64,000 nucleotides of DNA from Trifolium pratense (taxonomy: Eukaryota; Streptophyta; Magnoliopsida; Fabales; Fabaceae): positions 43,856,856 through 43,920,855 of the forward strand of contig NC_060063.1 in the NCBI RefSeq assembly GCF_020283565.1, written 5' to 3'. The position numbers were made by a program, and so were the translations under genes. This document shows positions 52,080 through 64,000 of the stretch, piece by piece. The notes beneath the pieces are model-generated. The model was not told the DNA's origin, searched no databases, and worked only from the letters and a program-made list of their open reading frames with translations. Every line of letters starts with the position of its first letter. The first letter of the stretch is position 1.

Positions 52080-55000
52080 GAATATTTGTTTTTTTTTTTT
52101 GACAGTAACAAAATGATATTCATTCATTCAAATTGATAGATTATATCAAATACAACCACATAATCAACATCGCTAAAAACGTAAAGGATGAATCTGCGAA
52201 CAAAACTCACAGCATCCAAGTTAATAGCATACAACGGCAAAATGCCTACAACAAATAATATGATAAAGTTAAAGTTACCGAAGTATCCATGCCTCCGGAT
52301 CTGCAGCATTGAAGTCCAAATCATTGGTTGAATCTGTAATTGACTGAAGTCGATCTTTTCAATAGAAATCAAATGAACACCGCACAATACGGGACAACAA
52401 AAACGTCGCACAAGACGACGAACAATACAACGCCGCACTCAGACAGCGAAATCACAGAAAAGAAAACACAAAAGAAAAACTTGATCAACATGAAGATCAC
52501 TTATTTAAATAAAGAAGAAAAAGAAAAACAATTATGAGGGGTGATTTTGGGTCAAAAATTGACCCTAAAACCACCCCTCCTTGATAGATCAAGAAGAAAA
52601 AAAACTAGGTTAAGGTGGGGGCAGCGACTATGAAAAAAAGGAGAAGAAAAAGGAGAAGTTATATAAAAATAAGAGACATCTTTAAAAGTATATTTTTAAA
52701 CAGCAAGAGAATATTTGTTAATCTATATATTATTGTAAAGAATTTAATCAACATAATTAACTAATTATTTTCAAAAAAAAAAAAAAAGGTGCAAGGAATA
52801 AGGTAACATCTATAATAATCAACATAATTTACTATCAACACATTTATTTTATTCTATTTGTTAGCTCAATAAATTACTATTTTTACGCTTATTTGTTTCA
52901 GAGAGAAATACATTTAAAATAAAATATTTATTTATATTTTGATAAATAATTTGAGATTGCTTACCTATACAATACATTAAACATGCATGTATGTGTCGAT
53001 TAGCAAGAATATATGTATAACAGAAACATGCATAAAACAAAGTTGACAGCACACACTATAAGAGTGGGTGAGGTCATCACAACCACTTATTATTTGCTTT
53101 CATCTTGTTTTTTCCAATATGAGAATATCGGCAAATTATTTTAGTTTTGTTAAAAAAAAGTGCTAATTATTAATTTTAATAGTAAATGTAATTTAATGTA
53201 CCAAAAAAAATGTAATTTATTATGGAAAGTAGATTATAATGAATAATGATACTCCTACTCAAAACATAAAAGAAGGAAAAATAACCAAAATTATCATTAA
53301 AACTACTAAGATATGCTTATGATTATTTATTACCATCTTTACTTTCGGATATATTCAGTTATTGAGGAATAATTAAATTCGAGGTACTCTTACTACAAGT
53401 GGGTGGGTGTCTAGTTAATTAGGTTGTTTTAGCCGTTAGTGTCTGATGACATTAGGTCATATTAAATTTTTAGTAGTAACATTTTGTAGTATTTTAGTAA
53501 ATTTTTAGGTGTATTACTTAGTAAAAGAGAAGATTTTAGCAAGGCAAAGATATCACAAAGAATTTTGAAGACAAAAACACAGAACAAGTGAAAATTTAGA
53601 AAAGACAAAAAAAAATTAAAGAATTTGAAGTTGCGTTATGTTAAAATCACGCCACTGAGAAGACTGGATCGTGGCACGATCCTTTGTAGCAATCCATACA
53701 TCACATCCTAAAAAATCAAATCGTGGCGCGATCTAGCTAGTAGGATAGTGGCGCGATTTTGCGTGCTTTTGGAAGTCTATAAAAGTATTCAAGTCAAAAT
53801 TAAGGGTAATGAATTTTGGAAAGAAAAATACGGCCAGAGCATCCCAAGAGACTAGAGAATAAGGTTTTATCATTGGAAACATCCATGAAGATTGCTATTC
53901 ATCCGTAATTTATATATAACTATAAAAAAACAAAGAGTGTGATTATTTTAGTCTTAACACATTTATTTATTTTACTATAAAAATCAACATAATTAACTAA
54001 TTATTATTATTATTATTATTGTTATAGATATTGCTTATACAGTAAAGATTAATATTAGGGATGACAAATATGTTAATTCTAGGATCTCCTATAAACGACA
54101 ATGTAAACAAAATATATATATGTTAATGCATTTGACCCTATATGTACCTCTAAGCTTGGACATGGAAAAAATCAGTGATGAAGCCATTTGTGGTATATAG
54201 AGAATTGTATGAACTCCAAGTTAAATCATGTTTGGCCCTACTTTGAATAGCCACCTGGTCAAGTCTTTCGTACACCAATCGTTACTAAGAGTTTTAAGCC
54301 TCCAAAAATATTATTTTTTAATGTATTAAAAGGCCCTAAAAAATAAAAACATTTTATATATTCAAAAAACTCTCTCAAAACTCAACATAGTCTAACTTGA
54401 CACGATATTGTAAATTCTCAAATCATAAAGTGTTGGACAAATTTAAAAGATAATGTGAAAGTAATGTTTAACTCTCAAATCATTGTCACAAATATGTTGG
54501 AAAAGTGATCATGTAAATATTGTAAATGCAATTAAAGCTCAAGCTTCAAACATAATAAAAGTTTTACTTCGACGAGGTGAATAAGATAATGATCTAAAGA
54601 TTAAGAATGAAATTGATGTTGAAATATTAATAGGTGAAAGTAGGGACGGAGGGAAGTAGAGACTTGAGTAATGAATTTTTTTAGAAGAAAATAAAGTTCA
54701 CAACACTCATCAACTTCTAATCCTTAAGCACCCGATGAATGTGAAATCATAACATCAAGTCCCTCTGTGGAATTTTTTTTTAAGAGTATATATACAAATT
54801 TATATATTTAGTGCCTCCACTAATAAAAAATTCTGGCTTCGTCACTGGGTGAAAGTTGTAGTTAGTATAAAATACTTCTAATATATATTTAGATTGATAT
54901 ATCTATACTTATATATAAAGAGGATATAAAAACTTTTGACGTGAACTTTTCATAATACCAACAATACCCTTAACTTTTTTTTTTTGAGCAGCAAAAATCT

Positions 55001-55080
55001 TGTATTAACAAACTCACCATAACATAAGACATGAAAAAAATTTATTAACAAACTCACCATAACATAAGACATTTTTTTTT
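52080..55080. other. Repeat-rich intergenic stretch
   Basis: A retroelement 3'-end-like segment at 52085-52450 and a segment near 53640-53770 with three TGGCGCGAT/CGTGGC words, probably from a gypsy-type LTR. The rest is AT-rich with no gene seen. Confidence 0.35.
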
Positions 55081-55140
55081 ACATAAATTTGCATAATGGA
55101 CAGTTAGACACAGACTGGCGCGGAACGCGGGTGTTTGGCC

Positions 55141-56479
55141 TGTTAGGAGTATATAAGCTCACGCGCACGCCTATGGGCTTGATTGGTTGGGCCTGGCCTT
55201 GGCAAGATTGTTACTTGCGCCTTAAGTAAAGGCTGGCTTGGCTTCACTATTGTAAACACTATATAATGGGGTCTTCCCATAGTATCAATGCAAGCTAACA
55301 CAATCACTCCTTACAATTTTGCCATGACAGACTTAGGCAAAATAAGGTACTTTCTTGGTGTGGAAGTAATTCAAGACAGCAGAGGAATCTTCATTAATCA
55401 GCAAAAGTATGCCACTGAGATCTTAACTAGATTCAACATGGATTCATGTAACTCTGTATGTAGCCCTATTGTGCCTGGGACCAAATTGATCAAGGATGAA
55501 AGTGGAAAAGCTGTTGATTCTACTCAGTTTAAACAGATAGTGGGTTGTTTGATGTACCTTACAGCCACTAGACCTGATCTGTGCTATTCAGTGTGTTTAA
55601 TTGCAAGATATATGGAGAGGCCAACAGAGATTCATTTAGCTGCAGCAAAAAGGATTCTCAGATATCTTAAAGGAACCATGAAGTATGGAATTCTTTATGA
55701 AAGTGGAGAGGTTTTGATTAAGCTTGAAGGTTGGACTGATTATGATTATGCAGGAGATAGTGATGACAGGAAGAGCACATCTGGGTACATTTTCAAGGTT
55801 GGCTCTGGTGCAATCTCATGGTCCTCTAAAAAACAGCCAATTGTGACCTTGTCCACCACTGAGGCAGAGTATGTAGCTACAGCCTCCTGTGCCTGTCAGG
55901 CTGTATGGCTAAGGAAGATATTGGAGCAACTAGGGCAAGAGCAGACAAGTGCAAATACCATCTTTTGTGACCATAGCTCTTCAATTAAATTGTCAAAAAA
56001 CCCAATATTGCATGGCAGGTGCAAGCACATTGATGTGAGATATCATTTCTTAAGGGATTTGACAAAGCAAGGTATAGTAGAACTGGTACATTGCAGCACA
56101 GGTGAACAAACTGCTGACATTATGACCAAGCCTTTCAAGCTGGAGTCTTTTGTGAAGCTGAGATCTAAACTTGGAGTGTGTGATGTTACCAACTCCAATG
56201 CTTAGCTTAATGTTTGTGTACTATAGCTGGTTGTAATTGCATACTATTTTTAGTTTTGATATGTTGTAATCTGAATTAGACAATGCTCAGATTAGGGGAG
56301 CATATGTTAGGAGTATATAAGCTCACGCGCACGCCTATGGGCTTGATTGGTTGGGCCTGGCCTTGACAAGATTGTTACTTGCGCCTTAAGTAAAGGCTGG
56401 CTTGGCTTCACTATTGTAAACACTATATAATGGGGTCTTCCCATAGTATCAATGCAAGCTAACACAATCACTCCTTACA
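55141..56479 (+). mobile_element. Young, internally deleted Copia LTR retrotransposon
   Basis: Two 175-bp LTRs (55141-55315 and 56305-56479) start TGTTAGGAGTATATAAGC and end ATCACTCCTTACA; they differ by one base. TGGCC is duplicated at both ends (55136-55140 and 56480-56484). A purine tract (AGGGGAGCA) precedes the 3' LTR. Only about 990 bp of interior remain. Primer site, gag, protease, integrase and the first half of reverse transcriptase are gone, so the element is non-autonomous. Confidence 0.95.
55288..56205 (+). CDS. Copia RT-RNase H C-terminal ORF, start supplied by the LTR
   Basis: A 305-codon open frame. The first ten codons (MQANTITPYN) are LTR sequence. The rest is the C-terminal part of Copia polyprotein: the late reverse transcriptase (MTDLGKIRYFLGVEV, MYLTATRPDLCYS) and RNase HI (TDYDYAGDSDDRKSTSGYIF, STTEAEYVA, CDHSSSIKL, KHIDVRYHF, TADIMTKPF). 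The catalytic YVDD-type motif of the polymerase is upstream of the deletion and missing. RNase H acidic residues look intact. It is unbroken despite being a relic, in line with the young LTRs. Whether it is translated is unknown. Confidence 0.85.
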   Translation: MQANTITPYNFAMTDLGKIRYFLGVEVIQDSRGIFINQQKYATEILTRFNMDSCNSVCSPIVPGTKLIKDESGKAVDSTQFKQIVGCLMYLTATRPDLCYSVCLIARYMERPTEIHLAAAKRILRYLKGTMKYGILYESGEVLIKLEGWTDYDYAGDSDDRKSTSGYIFKVGSGAISWSSKKQPIVTLSTTEAEYVATASCACQAVWLRKILEQLGQEQTSANTIFCDHSSSIKLSKNPILHGRCKHIDVRYHFLRDLTKQGIVELVHCSTGEQTADIMTKPFKLESFVKLRSKLGVCDVTNSNA

Positions 56480-56484
56480 TGGCC

Positions 56485-58430
56485 GCTAGTATATGTATAA
56501 CTATTTTTTTTATAACTCTATTGTAATTTTAATTTGGTGTGAACTTCTTTATCATTGATGTAATCCTTCGGTTTTCTTATAATATGACTTATAAAAAAAT
56601 AAGCACTAAAAACATAAATCGCACAAGACATCAAAAATCTTAGAGACGGTTCTATATAAAATCACAATAAAATATAACTTTTGAGTTTTGACATTAAAAA
56701 GCCTCTTTTTTTTTTTGTAAATAAGTTTTTTGAGTTTTTGGATTTAGACTTCAATAAATATTGAGTCTATTGAGTCGACGTTACGAGAGTATATTTTGCA
56801 TGGTGGGTGAGTGACATGCCAAGCAAAGGAATGCCACACATACGTAGTGATATTTGTATGTACACCAATATTAATGTTGACAGAAGGAATCCACCTGTTG
56901 GGTGTATAATAGATTTTGCATTAGACTGACAGTGCAATCTGAATTGGTCTTTATCATATCATACAATCAGAGAAATATTTTGTATAGACATGACCTAAAT
57001 ATAAACTGAGAAATGTTATTTGAACTACTTTTTAGATAATTTTGAGACAGTCTTTTTCTTTCTCTTTTTTATTAGACAAAAACAAGAGAGAGAGAAAGAG
57101 AGAAAATAAAAATACAATGTGAGTATGAGAGAAAAAATTGTTAAAAAATTTCCTAAAAAAGTTGTTTATACGTCATTTAAGTATTTAAAAAATATATATT
57201 ATTTAATTTTTTCTTTTACCGTGTTCTAGCTCTTTTTTATATGTGAGTGTCTAAATCTTGTGTCTAAATTTTATACTAATAAAAAAATATATATTATTTG
57301 ATTTTTTTCTCTTACTATGTTCTCTTTTTTCGATGTGAGTATGGCGAGTTTTAGGATTAAATTTGATTGAATAGCTTTCGGAGAGTAAAAATTATTCAAT
57401 ACAATACAATTTCTTCGGTTCTAATGTTGCACGCTTGAGTTAATGTTGCACGCTTGAGTTCGGGTTTGAACCCAATATCTGAATTAAGTTAAAAAAAAAT
57501 TAAAAAAAATGTGCTATGTTATCTAAATGCTCTAGCGTAAAAAAAATGCTCTAAAAAAAATCTTATACGACAACTTTTCACCAAAAACATGTACTTATTC
57601 CAATAATGTTTAAAACTTAAAACAACAAATAATTAAAATTTAATAAAAACTTCTTCAATGAGAGTAATATATATAATATTTTTTAACAATAAAATATTGT
57701 TTGATGTGTCACAATAATTAAGGTATCGTTTGACATGACTTTTTAAGATCTTAGAAATTATTTGAAAGCTAAAAGTGAAAATAAAATAAGAGCTTTAAGA
57801 AAAACAACTAAAGATGTTTGGTAAATTTTTTTTAGCTTCAAAAGTCTTTTATAAACTTTTTGAAAATCTGTTTGGCTTAGTTTCTCCTTTTATTGAGTAA
57901 AACAGTTTGAAATAAGTTAGGTCAAACTATACTTAAGAATCAAAAAGTGAGTTTCATAAAATTGTATTTGTAAATATTATGCATCTAGCTCTCTGTTCTT
58001 GTTTTCCACCGGAAGTTTTTCCCTTTATACCTATTCTCAGGGATTTCCACAGTCTCTACAAAGACTGTTCTTCAAATAATTATAAAGCAAATAAATATTA
58101 AGACATTATAATAATTATTACATATATAATTTCTTCATAATTGTGTTAGAAAACAAATAAATAAAACATGTAAAATAGTTTTATATACACAAATAAAAGG
58201 TACTTTAATGAATTGTTCGGGGACAGATCTCCACAGAGTGGGGTTATAATCTGAAAAAAAAAATCGTATTTATGAATACAACTTCATATATGTAGCTCTT
58301 CAAATTAGATAACCCTAACGAAAAATCGTATTTATGAATACAAATTGTTCACTAAAAACTTTTCATATAATCAAATAAGTTCATCTATAAGCTAATTTAA
58401 TAAGCTATATGTAAGAATTAACAATTAGAG
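56485..58430. other. AT-rich intergenic stretch
   Basis: No gene. A 20-bp tandem duplication (AATGTTGCACGCTTGAGTT twice) at 57423-57460. Confidence 0.4.
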
Positions 58431-58439
58431 ATCGATATA

Positions 58440-58810
58440 TTATATGAAATTAGAACACACTTACTTGATAATCAGCAATCATGTTTACCGGAGAGCCGAT
58501 ATCGGAACAACCAATATATTAGACAAGGTCTTCCTTTGCCTAATCACATATGCTCCAGTCTTTGAGGTCTTTGATGGGGAAAACAACAAATGAACGTTCA
58601 GCTTATTGCTAGCTTGACAATGTGACGGCAAAGAGGACCTAGCCTATCTATTTATAAGATAACCATCCTAGTACCATCCATCATGGACTCTAGAGTTGAG
58701 CCTACACTTTGTTTCTACACAAATCAGAATTAGTGTTCAAGCCCATTATTACTGATAACAATTATCGGGCTTAAACATCATCAAATGGATCACAACAACA
58801 CTATATCCTT
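58440..58810 (-). mobile_element. Possible solo LTR
   Basis: The minus strand has TGTTGTTGTGATCC, TAAGCCCGATAATTG, a TATA-like TTATAAATAG and a leader-like tail. Ends and target duplication were not established. Confidence 0.3.
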
Positions 58811-61700
58811 ATCAGAAAAAGGTTTAGCACAGTAATAAAAAATTATAACTAGTAGTTTTGTTTAAGGGTGAGAAAATTGCTAGTGATTATTAGAAATAAT
58901 TGGAATCCAAGGAATCGTCAACCCTAAGAGGAGTAGGTGGTTTCAAACCCACCATCCAATCCAATATATATTATGATTGTAGTACTTCCCCACTTCACCA
59001 ACCATATGAAAACAGTAACAACTATGGTTTTAAATTTTGAAGCAAATCATTTTAATTAGATTGCTAACTGCTTTTCTTAGCCAATAATTACATAGTTGCA
59101 TGCCAATTTCTCTTAACTAATCAATTTCATAATCTCAATTGCGGTTAAGGCATCATATGCATCGAGGACCACACAAAAATGACACTCCCTACAATGACAC
59201 TCTTCACCTATGACACACTTTTGAGCATAGCTTAGCATAGCCTTTTTCTTTTCCTACAATCCAACACTTTGAAAGTTCATATTTTCTCATTCTCTAAGAA
59301 ACGTTATTTCAGTCTTATTAACACACATGTCCTAAAAACACAATTTAAATATTTAAGATATAAATTATATCTTAGTATTATTATGAAAATGACAATTTTT
59401 AAAATTAAAAAATTAAATATATAATCCTCAAAATAAAAATTATATATTTTAGTCCTTAGTATTTAATTTGTTAGCATTTTTTTGTTGTTAGTTAAGGATA
59501 TTCAACTTAATTAGCATGTCACATTGTTATGATTTAGTGGTCCAACAGATTCTATTTATTTTTTTATTAAAAGGGTTTCATTTTCTAAATTGATTAAATT
59601 AAATGAATGATGCTTTTGTACTAGTTTAATTAATTTAATTCTACAAAAAAAAATACTAATTTAATTTGAAGAATAAAGCAAGAGATGTACGTAGTATTAG
59701 TTTTTATAAGGAATAAAGGGAAAGAATGTCATAATTGTTTGATTTCACAAAATATATATATAGAGAGACAAATTAACAAAAAGAAAAGTAAAATGACAAT
59801 TTTGGACTTTGAATCGAACGTTGATGTTTTGCTTTTTTACTTACCTTTATTAGATTCGAGATAATGTGAGAATCCCAATATAAAGTTGTTTTTTTTTACC
59901 CCCTCATAGTATGTTTGAGATATATAGCCTTTTTTGTCATAGAATAAACATTTAAAGGAGAAAGATTAAATTTGGCTTGAACTCTACTAGTATTTTATTA
60001 AAGAGGATGAGCATGAGACATAGTGTGAAAATAAAAAAAGTTAAGACACAAAACATGAATGAAACAAAAGAAAAACATAGAAAAGGTGCTTAAGATATTG
60101 GAGTTATTTAGGGCAGAAGGTAAGATCATGAGTAATATAAAGCATATTGTATAAATCTTTCAAATCAAAATAAACAAACAATTTAGTCTCTAAAATATAG
60201 TTGTTGTTCTAATTTAGTCCTTAAACTATATAAATATAAAAAATAATTTCTAAAAAAATATGAAATTCATTAATTTAATCTATAAAATATATGATAAATT
60301 TGACAATTTAGTCTTTATCATCTTAATAACAAAAACTAAATTAACATATGGAGAAAAACACGGAAACCAATGGATGAATTTAAACTAAAATTTATTCAAA
60401 TTCATCCATCGATTTCCGTGTTTTTCTCTCTTCCTTATTTCTATCTCTCAAACCAAACATAGTGTACTTTAAGAGATATTTAGTATCTTTATATAGTTTA
60501 ATAATCAAGATTAAAGAAAAAAACAAAAGTTTAATGAGTAAATGGATGTTTACTCTTCAAATAAGTTAGGGACAAGCTATTTAGTTGAAGCCAACCAATT
60601 TGACATCAAGTTTGTAGAGAATCCATGAAGAGATATTTTGTCCACATCTTTGGAGACCATGTCTTATATCACTAAACCTTTATTTTCCTCCATTAAACCC
60701 ATCATTTGACCTCTTTTTGGATGCCTCTAAAATCTCCACCAAGTAATAATTTTACTAAACATTTGTGATTAGAGAAATTAAATTTGAGATTGAGACTATC
60801 AAGTAAAATCATTTTCTAAATTTCAAAAGAATAAAAAAAGGAATCTAATTTGATTAACTTGGCTACTTTTTGACTATTGCTCCCACGCATATGGTGATGC
60901 ATAGTGTTAATTTCAAGCAAATGAGGCCCCATCACATTAGAGAGAGAGAGAAAGCAAAAATCCTCTTTTCTCTTGCCATGAACAAGTGTAGAAATTATTC
61001 CTTTGCTTTCAACTTCATCTTCTTCACACTCCTTAATTGCTTTTCTCCTTTTTCCCATTTATCTTACAAAATCCTCATCAAATGCTATACAACTTGCCCT
61101 CAAATTTGAATTTCATACAAGTTGAAATTTCATATAGGTAGAGTTTTCACACAACTCTGAATCGAGAGTTATTATATCATAATCGAATGAGTCTGATTTT
61201 AATCTCAATAAATTAGGTTTATAAGAAAACCCGAGATTTGAACGGTGTAATATTACTTTCAAGATGATCATTTTAACTTAATATAATAAATTAGATTTAA
61301 AAGCATATACTCGAAATAAAAAATGTCCAATCTTAATATAAGATCTTAAAATTGTTGACTGTGTGAATGCATAAAATCACGAATGTCAAGAAGTTGAATT
61401 TTTCAAACCTCTCTTCTTTAATGATTTTGCATGAGGCGCACACTTCAACTATAGAACCAAATATATTAAAACAAAACAATGAAGAGTGCTATAAAAAAAA
61501 ATAAAAAAAATAAAAGGAGAAATATAATAAAAAAAGAAAAGGTAGTTAGATTATATTATAGAAACTAATGAAACAACCATCACAACATTAAATCCTCTAA
61601 AATTAGAAATTAACAAAAAAAAAAAAAAGGAGAAAACTTATTATCAGATGTAAACCCCCACACCATTAAATTCTCTAAAATTACAATTAAACCCCTTTTT
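58811..61700. other. Intergenic stretch
   Basis: No gene recognised. A perfect-looking hairpin lies at 60356-60427 (see findings). The short ORFs here lack family features. Confidence 0.4.
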
Positions 61701-61710
61701 TTTCTCAAAA

Positions 61711-62958
61711 TTACATAATGAAACCATTTCCAATAACCCTATTAGGGTTGAAATGAGTAGTTTCATACACAGGTAATTCTTCTCTATACCTCTCAATCCC
61801 AATTACTGATAAATTATCCAATTCAAATAAATCAGAACTTGAACAACTAGCTCCATCATCATCATCTTCATCTTCAAATTGCATATTAAAATCAACTTCA
61901 TTTTTTTTCTGATAATTCTTCAACAAATCTCTAGCTAATTCTTCAACTCTTCTACTTTCTTGCATCACATGCAACCTCAGTTCCTCACTACTACTTTTAC
62001 TTTTTCCATCATAGAGTGAATTAGCTATCAAACCCTTTTCACCTTCATGCAAATTCTTGTGTCCACAAGGTCTACAATCTTCATCAACAATAACACTAAC
62101 AGGACAAAATCTCACTGATCTTTTAGCACCTGATCTTGATGAAGGTGTTTTACTTAAACAAGACCTTGAAAAAGAAGAAACTGATGAACATGTTGAAGCT
62201 TGTGCTGATTTTGCTTCCAAAACAGAATTTGTAGTAGTTTTCGTAGCTGATGATGATACCTTTGATTTTTTTGTATTTCCACTAGAAGTGAAAAGTGAAT
62301 TCAAAAAACTTGCAAGTCTAGCACCAGGTGAAATGGGTTGCTTTGATTTCTTCATATCTCCATACAAAATTCTCAAAGCTCTAGACTTTGTTTTACCAAA
62401 ACCATTCTCATTTTTGGGATTTTGAGTTTGAACAGAATGGTTATAGTTATAGTTATAGTTATAGTTATGGTTATGGTTTTTACTATAACCATGATGAATG
62501 TTTGGTTTTTCAGAAACACTTGTTCTAATTGGTTTTGGTTTTTGTAAACCATAGAATGATTCTGAATCAGATGATGAAAAACCACCAGCTGAACTTGATT
62601 CTGAAGATGATGAACTAGAATGCATGGAAAGTGTGTTTGAATTGTTTCTTGTTTCTCTTTCAAATTCTGTCAAAGAGTTTCTACCATTCACAACTTTCTC
62701 ATTCCAATTCTCAACCTTTCTTGTTTTTCTAAAGTTTGATTTTTCATCTTCAACATTCTTCATCTTCCTCATAGTTGTTGTAGTTGTTGATGTTGATATT
62801 TCTTTGTAGAACATGAGTTTCTCTTCTTTTTCCTCTGTTTTATGATGTCCTTCGTCGATCGATCGATAAATTACATCTAAAAGAGATGAAGAGAAAGATG
62901 GGTTTTCTCTTTGATGATGTTTTCTATGATCTCTTGAAGGTTTATTCCATTTCTCCAT
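61711..62958 (-). CDS. BG1: BIG GRAIN 1-like protein
   Basis: A single-exon gene for 415 residues from the ATG at 62958; an in-frame Met eight codons upstream (62982) is less likely. Family hallmarks: the N-terminal motif with PSFSSSLLDVIYRSIDEG; RALRILYGDMKKSKQPISPG, then ARLASFLNSLF (about residues 193-223); KRSVRFCPVSVIVDEDCRPC (about 279-298); an acidic stretch (DEDDDD); and the C-terminal ELPVYETT. BIG GRAIN 1 of rice is a plasma-membrane-associated regulator of auxin transport and grain size; plant BG1-like proteins are largely disordered, as here (Ser-rich, HNYNYNYNYNH repeat). The exact paralogue (A-E) is not decided. Upstream lies a GA-repeat leader. Confidence 0.88.
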   Translation of the reverse strand: MEKWNKPSRDHRKHHQRENPSFSSSLLDVIYRSIDEGHHKTEEKEEKLMFYKEISTSTTTTTMRKMKNVEDEKSNFRKTRKVENWNEKVVNGRNSLTEFERETRNNSNTLSMHSSSSSSESSSAGGFSSSDSESFYGLQKPKPIRTSVSEKPNIHHGYSKNHNHNYNYNYNYNHSVQTQNPKNENGFGKTKSRALRILYGDMKKSKQPISPGARLASFLNSLFTSSGNTKKSKVSSSATKTTTNSVLEAKSAQASTCSSVSSFSRSCLSKTPSSRSGAKRSVRFCPVSVIVDEDCRPCGHKNLHEGEKGLIANSLYDGKSKSSSEELRLHVMQESRRVEELARDLLKNYQKKNEVDFNMQFEDEDDDDGASCSSSDLFELDNLSVIGIERYREELPVYETTHFNPNRVIGNGFIM

Positions 62959-63210
62959 TGTGTAATCTCTTTTTATAAGCAAAAAGTAGGTATGAAGATG
63001 AAAGAGAAGAAAAGAGAGAAAAAACAGAGGAAACAGAGGGAAAAACAGAGGAAACAGAGGATTATGAATGGTATCAATTACTTGGACTTTGTTGTCTGCT
63101 TCAAATAGTACACAAAAAAAAAAGCTTTGCTAGAGTGTGAGAAATGATTTTGAGACAGTAATGAAAACTAAATTCCACGCCTAAGAGATGAAGAGAAAAC
63201 AAAGGATGAT

Positions 63211-63252
<42 letters not shown>
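63211..63252. promoter_or_regulatory. (GA)n tract upstream of the BG1-like gene
   Basis: About twenty GA units roughly 260 bp before the start codon. GA tracts are bound by plant BPC/GAGA factors and are common in leaders of developmental genes. It could also be a plain microsatellite. Confidence 0.5.
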
Positions 63253-63257
<5 letters not shown>

Positions 63258-63299
63258 AGTTTTGGAGAGTGGTTTCTTTTGGATGTTCTTATAAGGGTT

Positions 63300-64000
63300 G
63301 AGAGAGGGTTATGGAAGTTGAGTTGGACAGGCTGTCAATAATGATATGGGAATTTTATTTTAAGGGTTTTGTACGAAAAGCAGATTTCAGTAGTTTAGAA
63401 TTTGGTCGTGAAGTCTGATTAACAATTATTTTCGTTAGAAATCGAACTCAAGTTTTTCGAATAACTCATTCTAGGAGAAACTCGTTAATCACTTAAGCAC
63501 AATGTCTTGGTTATGATGTGAAAATATTTGTTATATAATTTTTTTTATTGAAAAGTATATAAAAATTAATTAATAATCTTGATTATTCAATTCACCTTCT
63601 TCAAAAATTTTCCTTCATCCCATGAATTGACATTAGATCCTTACTTTTTCTTTATATAAGAAAAGAAAGAAAAATGTATTGTTTTGTAGGACCATGTAAA
63701 GTAGATTTTGATCTTAACACCACCACCACACACATAAACCCTAGTTTGCTCTTGGTTTATAGATGTTTTGATCTTGCAAACAATATTCCTCTTATACTTT
63801 ATGATTTTTTAAAAAATGTATTTTAATCTGAATGTTCGTTGAGTTATGTTTACGGTACACAACTTAAATTTTGTATATCGATTTAAATGATCAGAAATTA
63901 AAGTTATAATGATAAGATAGGATGTATGGACAAAACATCCCAAATAATCCGCTTAGAAGTAAGACGCTTGACTTTGTTGCCAATTGAGTTGATTATTACA
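63300..64000. other. Upstream AT-rich flank
   Basis: No coding region recognised up to the window end. Confidence 0.4.

Overview
The window looks like nuclear DNA of a flowering plant. The genes are intron-rich and AT-rich, with GT-AG introns. They encode plant-type sulfite oxidase, a plant PMEI-domain protein, FIGL1, a SWP73/BAF60 subunit and a BIG GRAIN 1-like protein. Between them lie SINEs, LINEs, Copia LTR elements, TRIMs, Stowaway-, Tourist-, hAT- and Mutator-type MITEs and Helitron-like ends. The style of the repeats and the captured TIR-domain peptide suggest a papilionoid legume, perhaps Medicago or Trifolium. That is inference; no database search was made.

Layout. 1-1792 (+): the 3' end of a sulfite oxidase gene ending in a peroxisomal SNL tripeptide. 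1800-15100: a transposon district. It holds a Tourist-like MITE split by a Helitron-like insert, a 2.7 kb tandem foldback block, a broken eL6 ribosomal protein pseudogene, an interrupted 103-bp tandem repeat, and nested LTRs including solo LTRs with 5-bp target duplications and a 524-bp hAT element with an 8-bp duplication. 15140-15655 (-): a small secreted PMEI-domain protein. 18219-19920: two inverted-repeat elements; the second carries the start of a TIR-domain resistance gene. 20030-24531 (+): a six-coding-exon gene for a predicted mitochondrial RRM-like protein, with TE-filled introns and a Site II promoter. 25658-31794 (-): a complete 13-exon FIGL1 (AAA ATPase, meiotic anti-crossover factor). 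33763-36350 (-): a complete SWI/SNF subunit gene of the SWP73/BAF60 type. 37150-61700: mostly repeats, including a head-to-head palindrome of Helitron-like elements, TRIM and Stowaway MITEs, a Copia gag relic, a 5'-truncated LINE and a young, internally deleted Copia element whose open frame begins in its own LTR. 61711-62958 (-): a BIG GRAIN 1-like gene with a GA-repeat leader.

The host genes are independent plant transcription units, not an operon or pathway cluster. FIGL1 and the SWP73-like gene are neighbours on the same strand, about 2 kb apart. No CRISPR, rRNA or functional tRNA genes were seen. The most unusual structures are the tandem foldback block at 4430-7195, the TIR-domain-capturing inverted-repeat element at 18830-19920, the palindromic Helitron-like pair at 37165-38300, and the LTR-initiated Copia ORF at 55288-56205.
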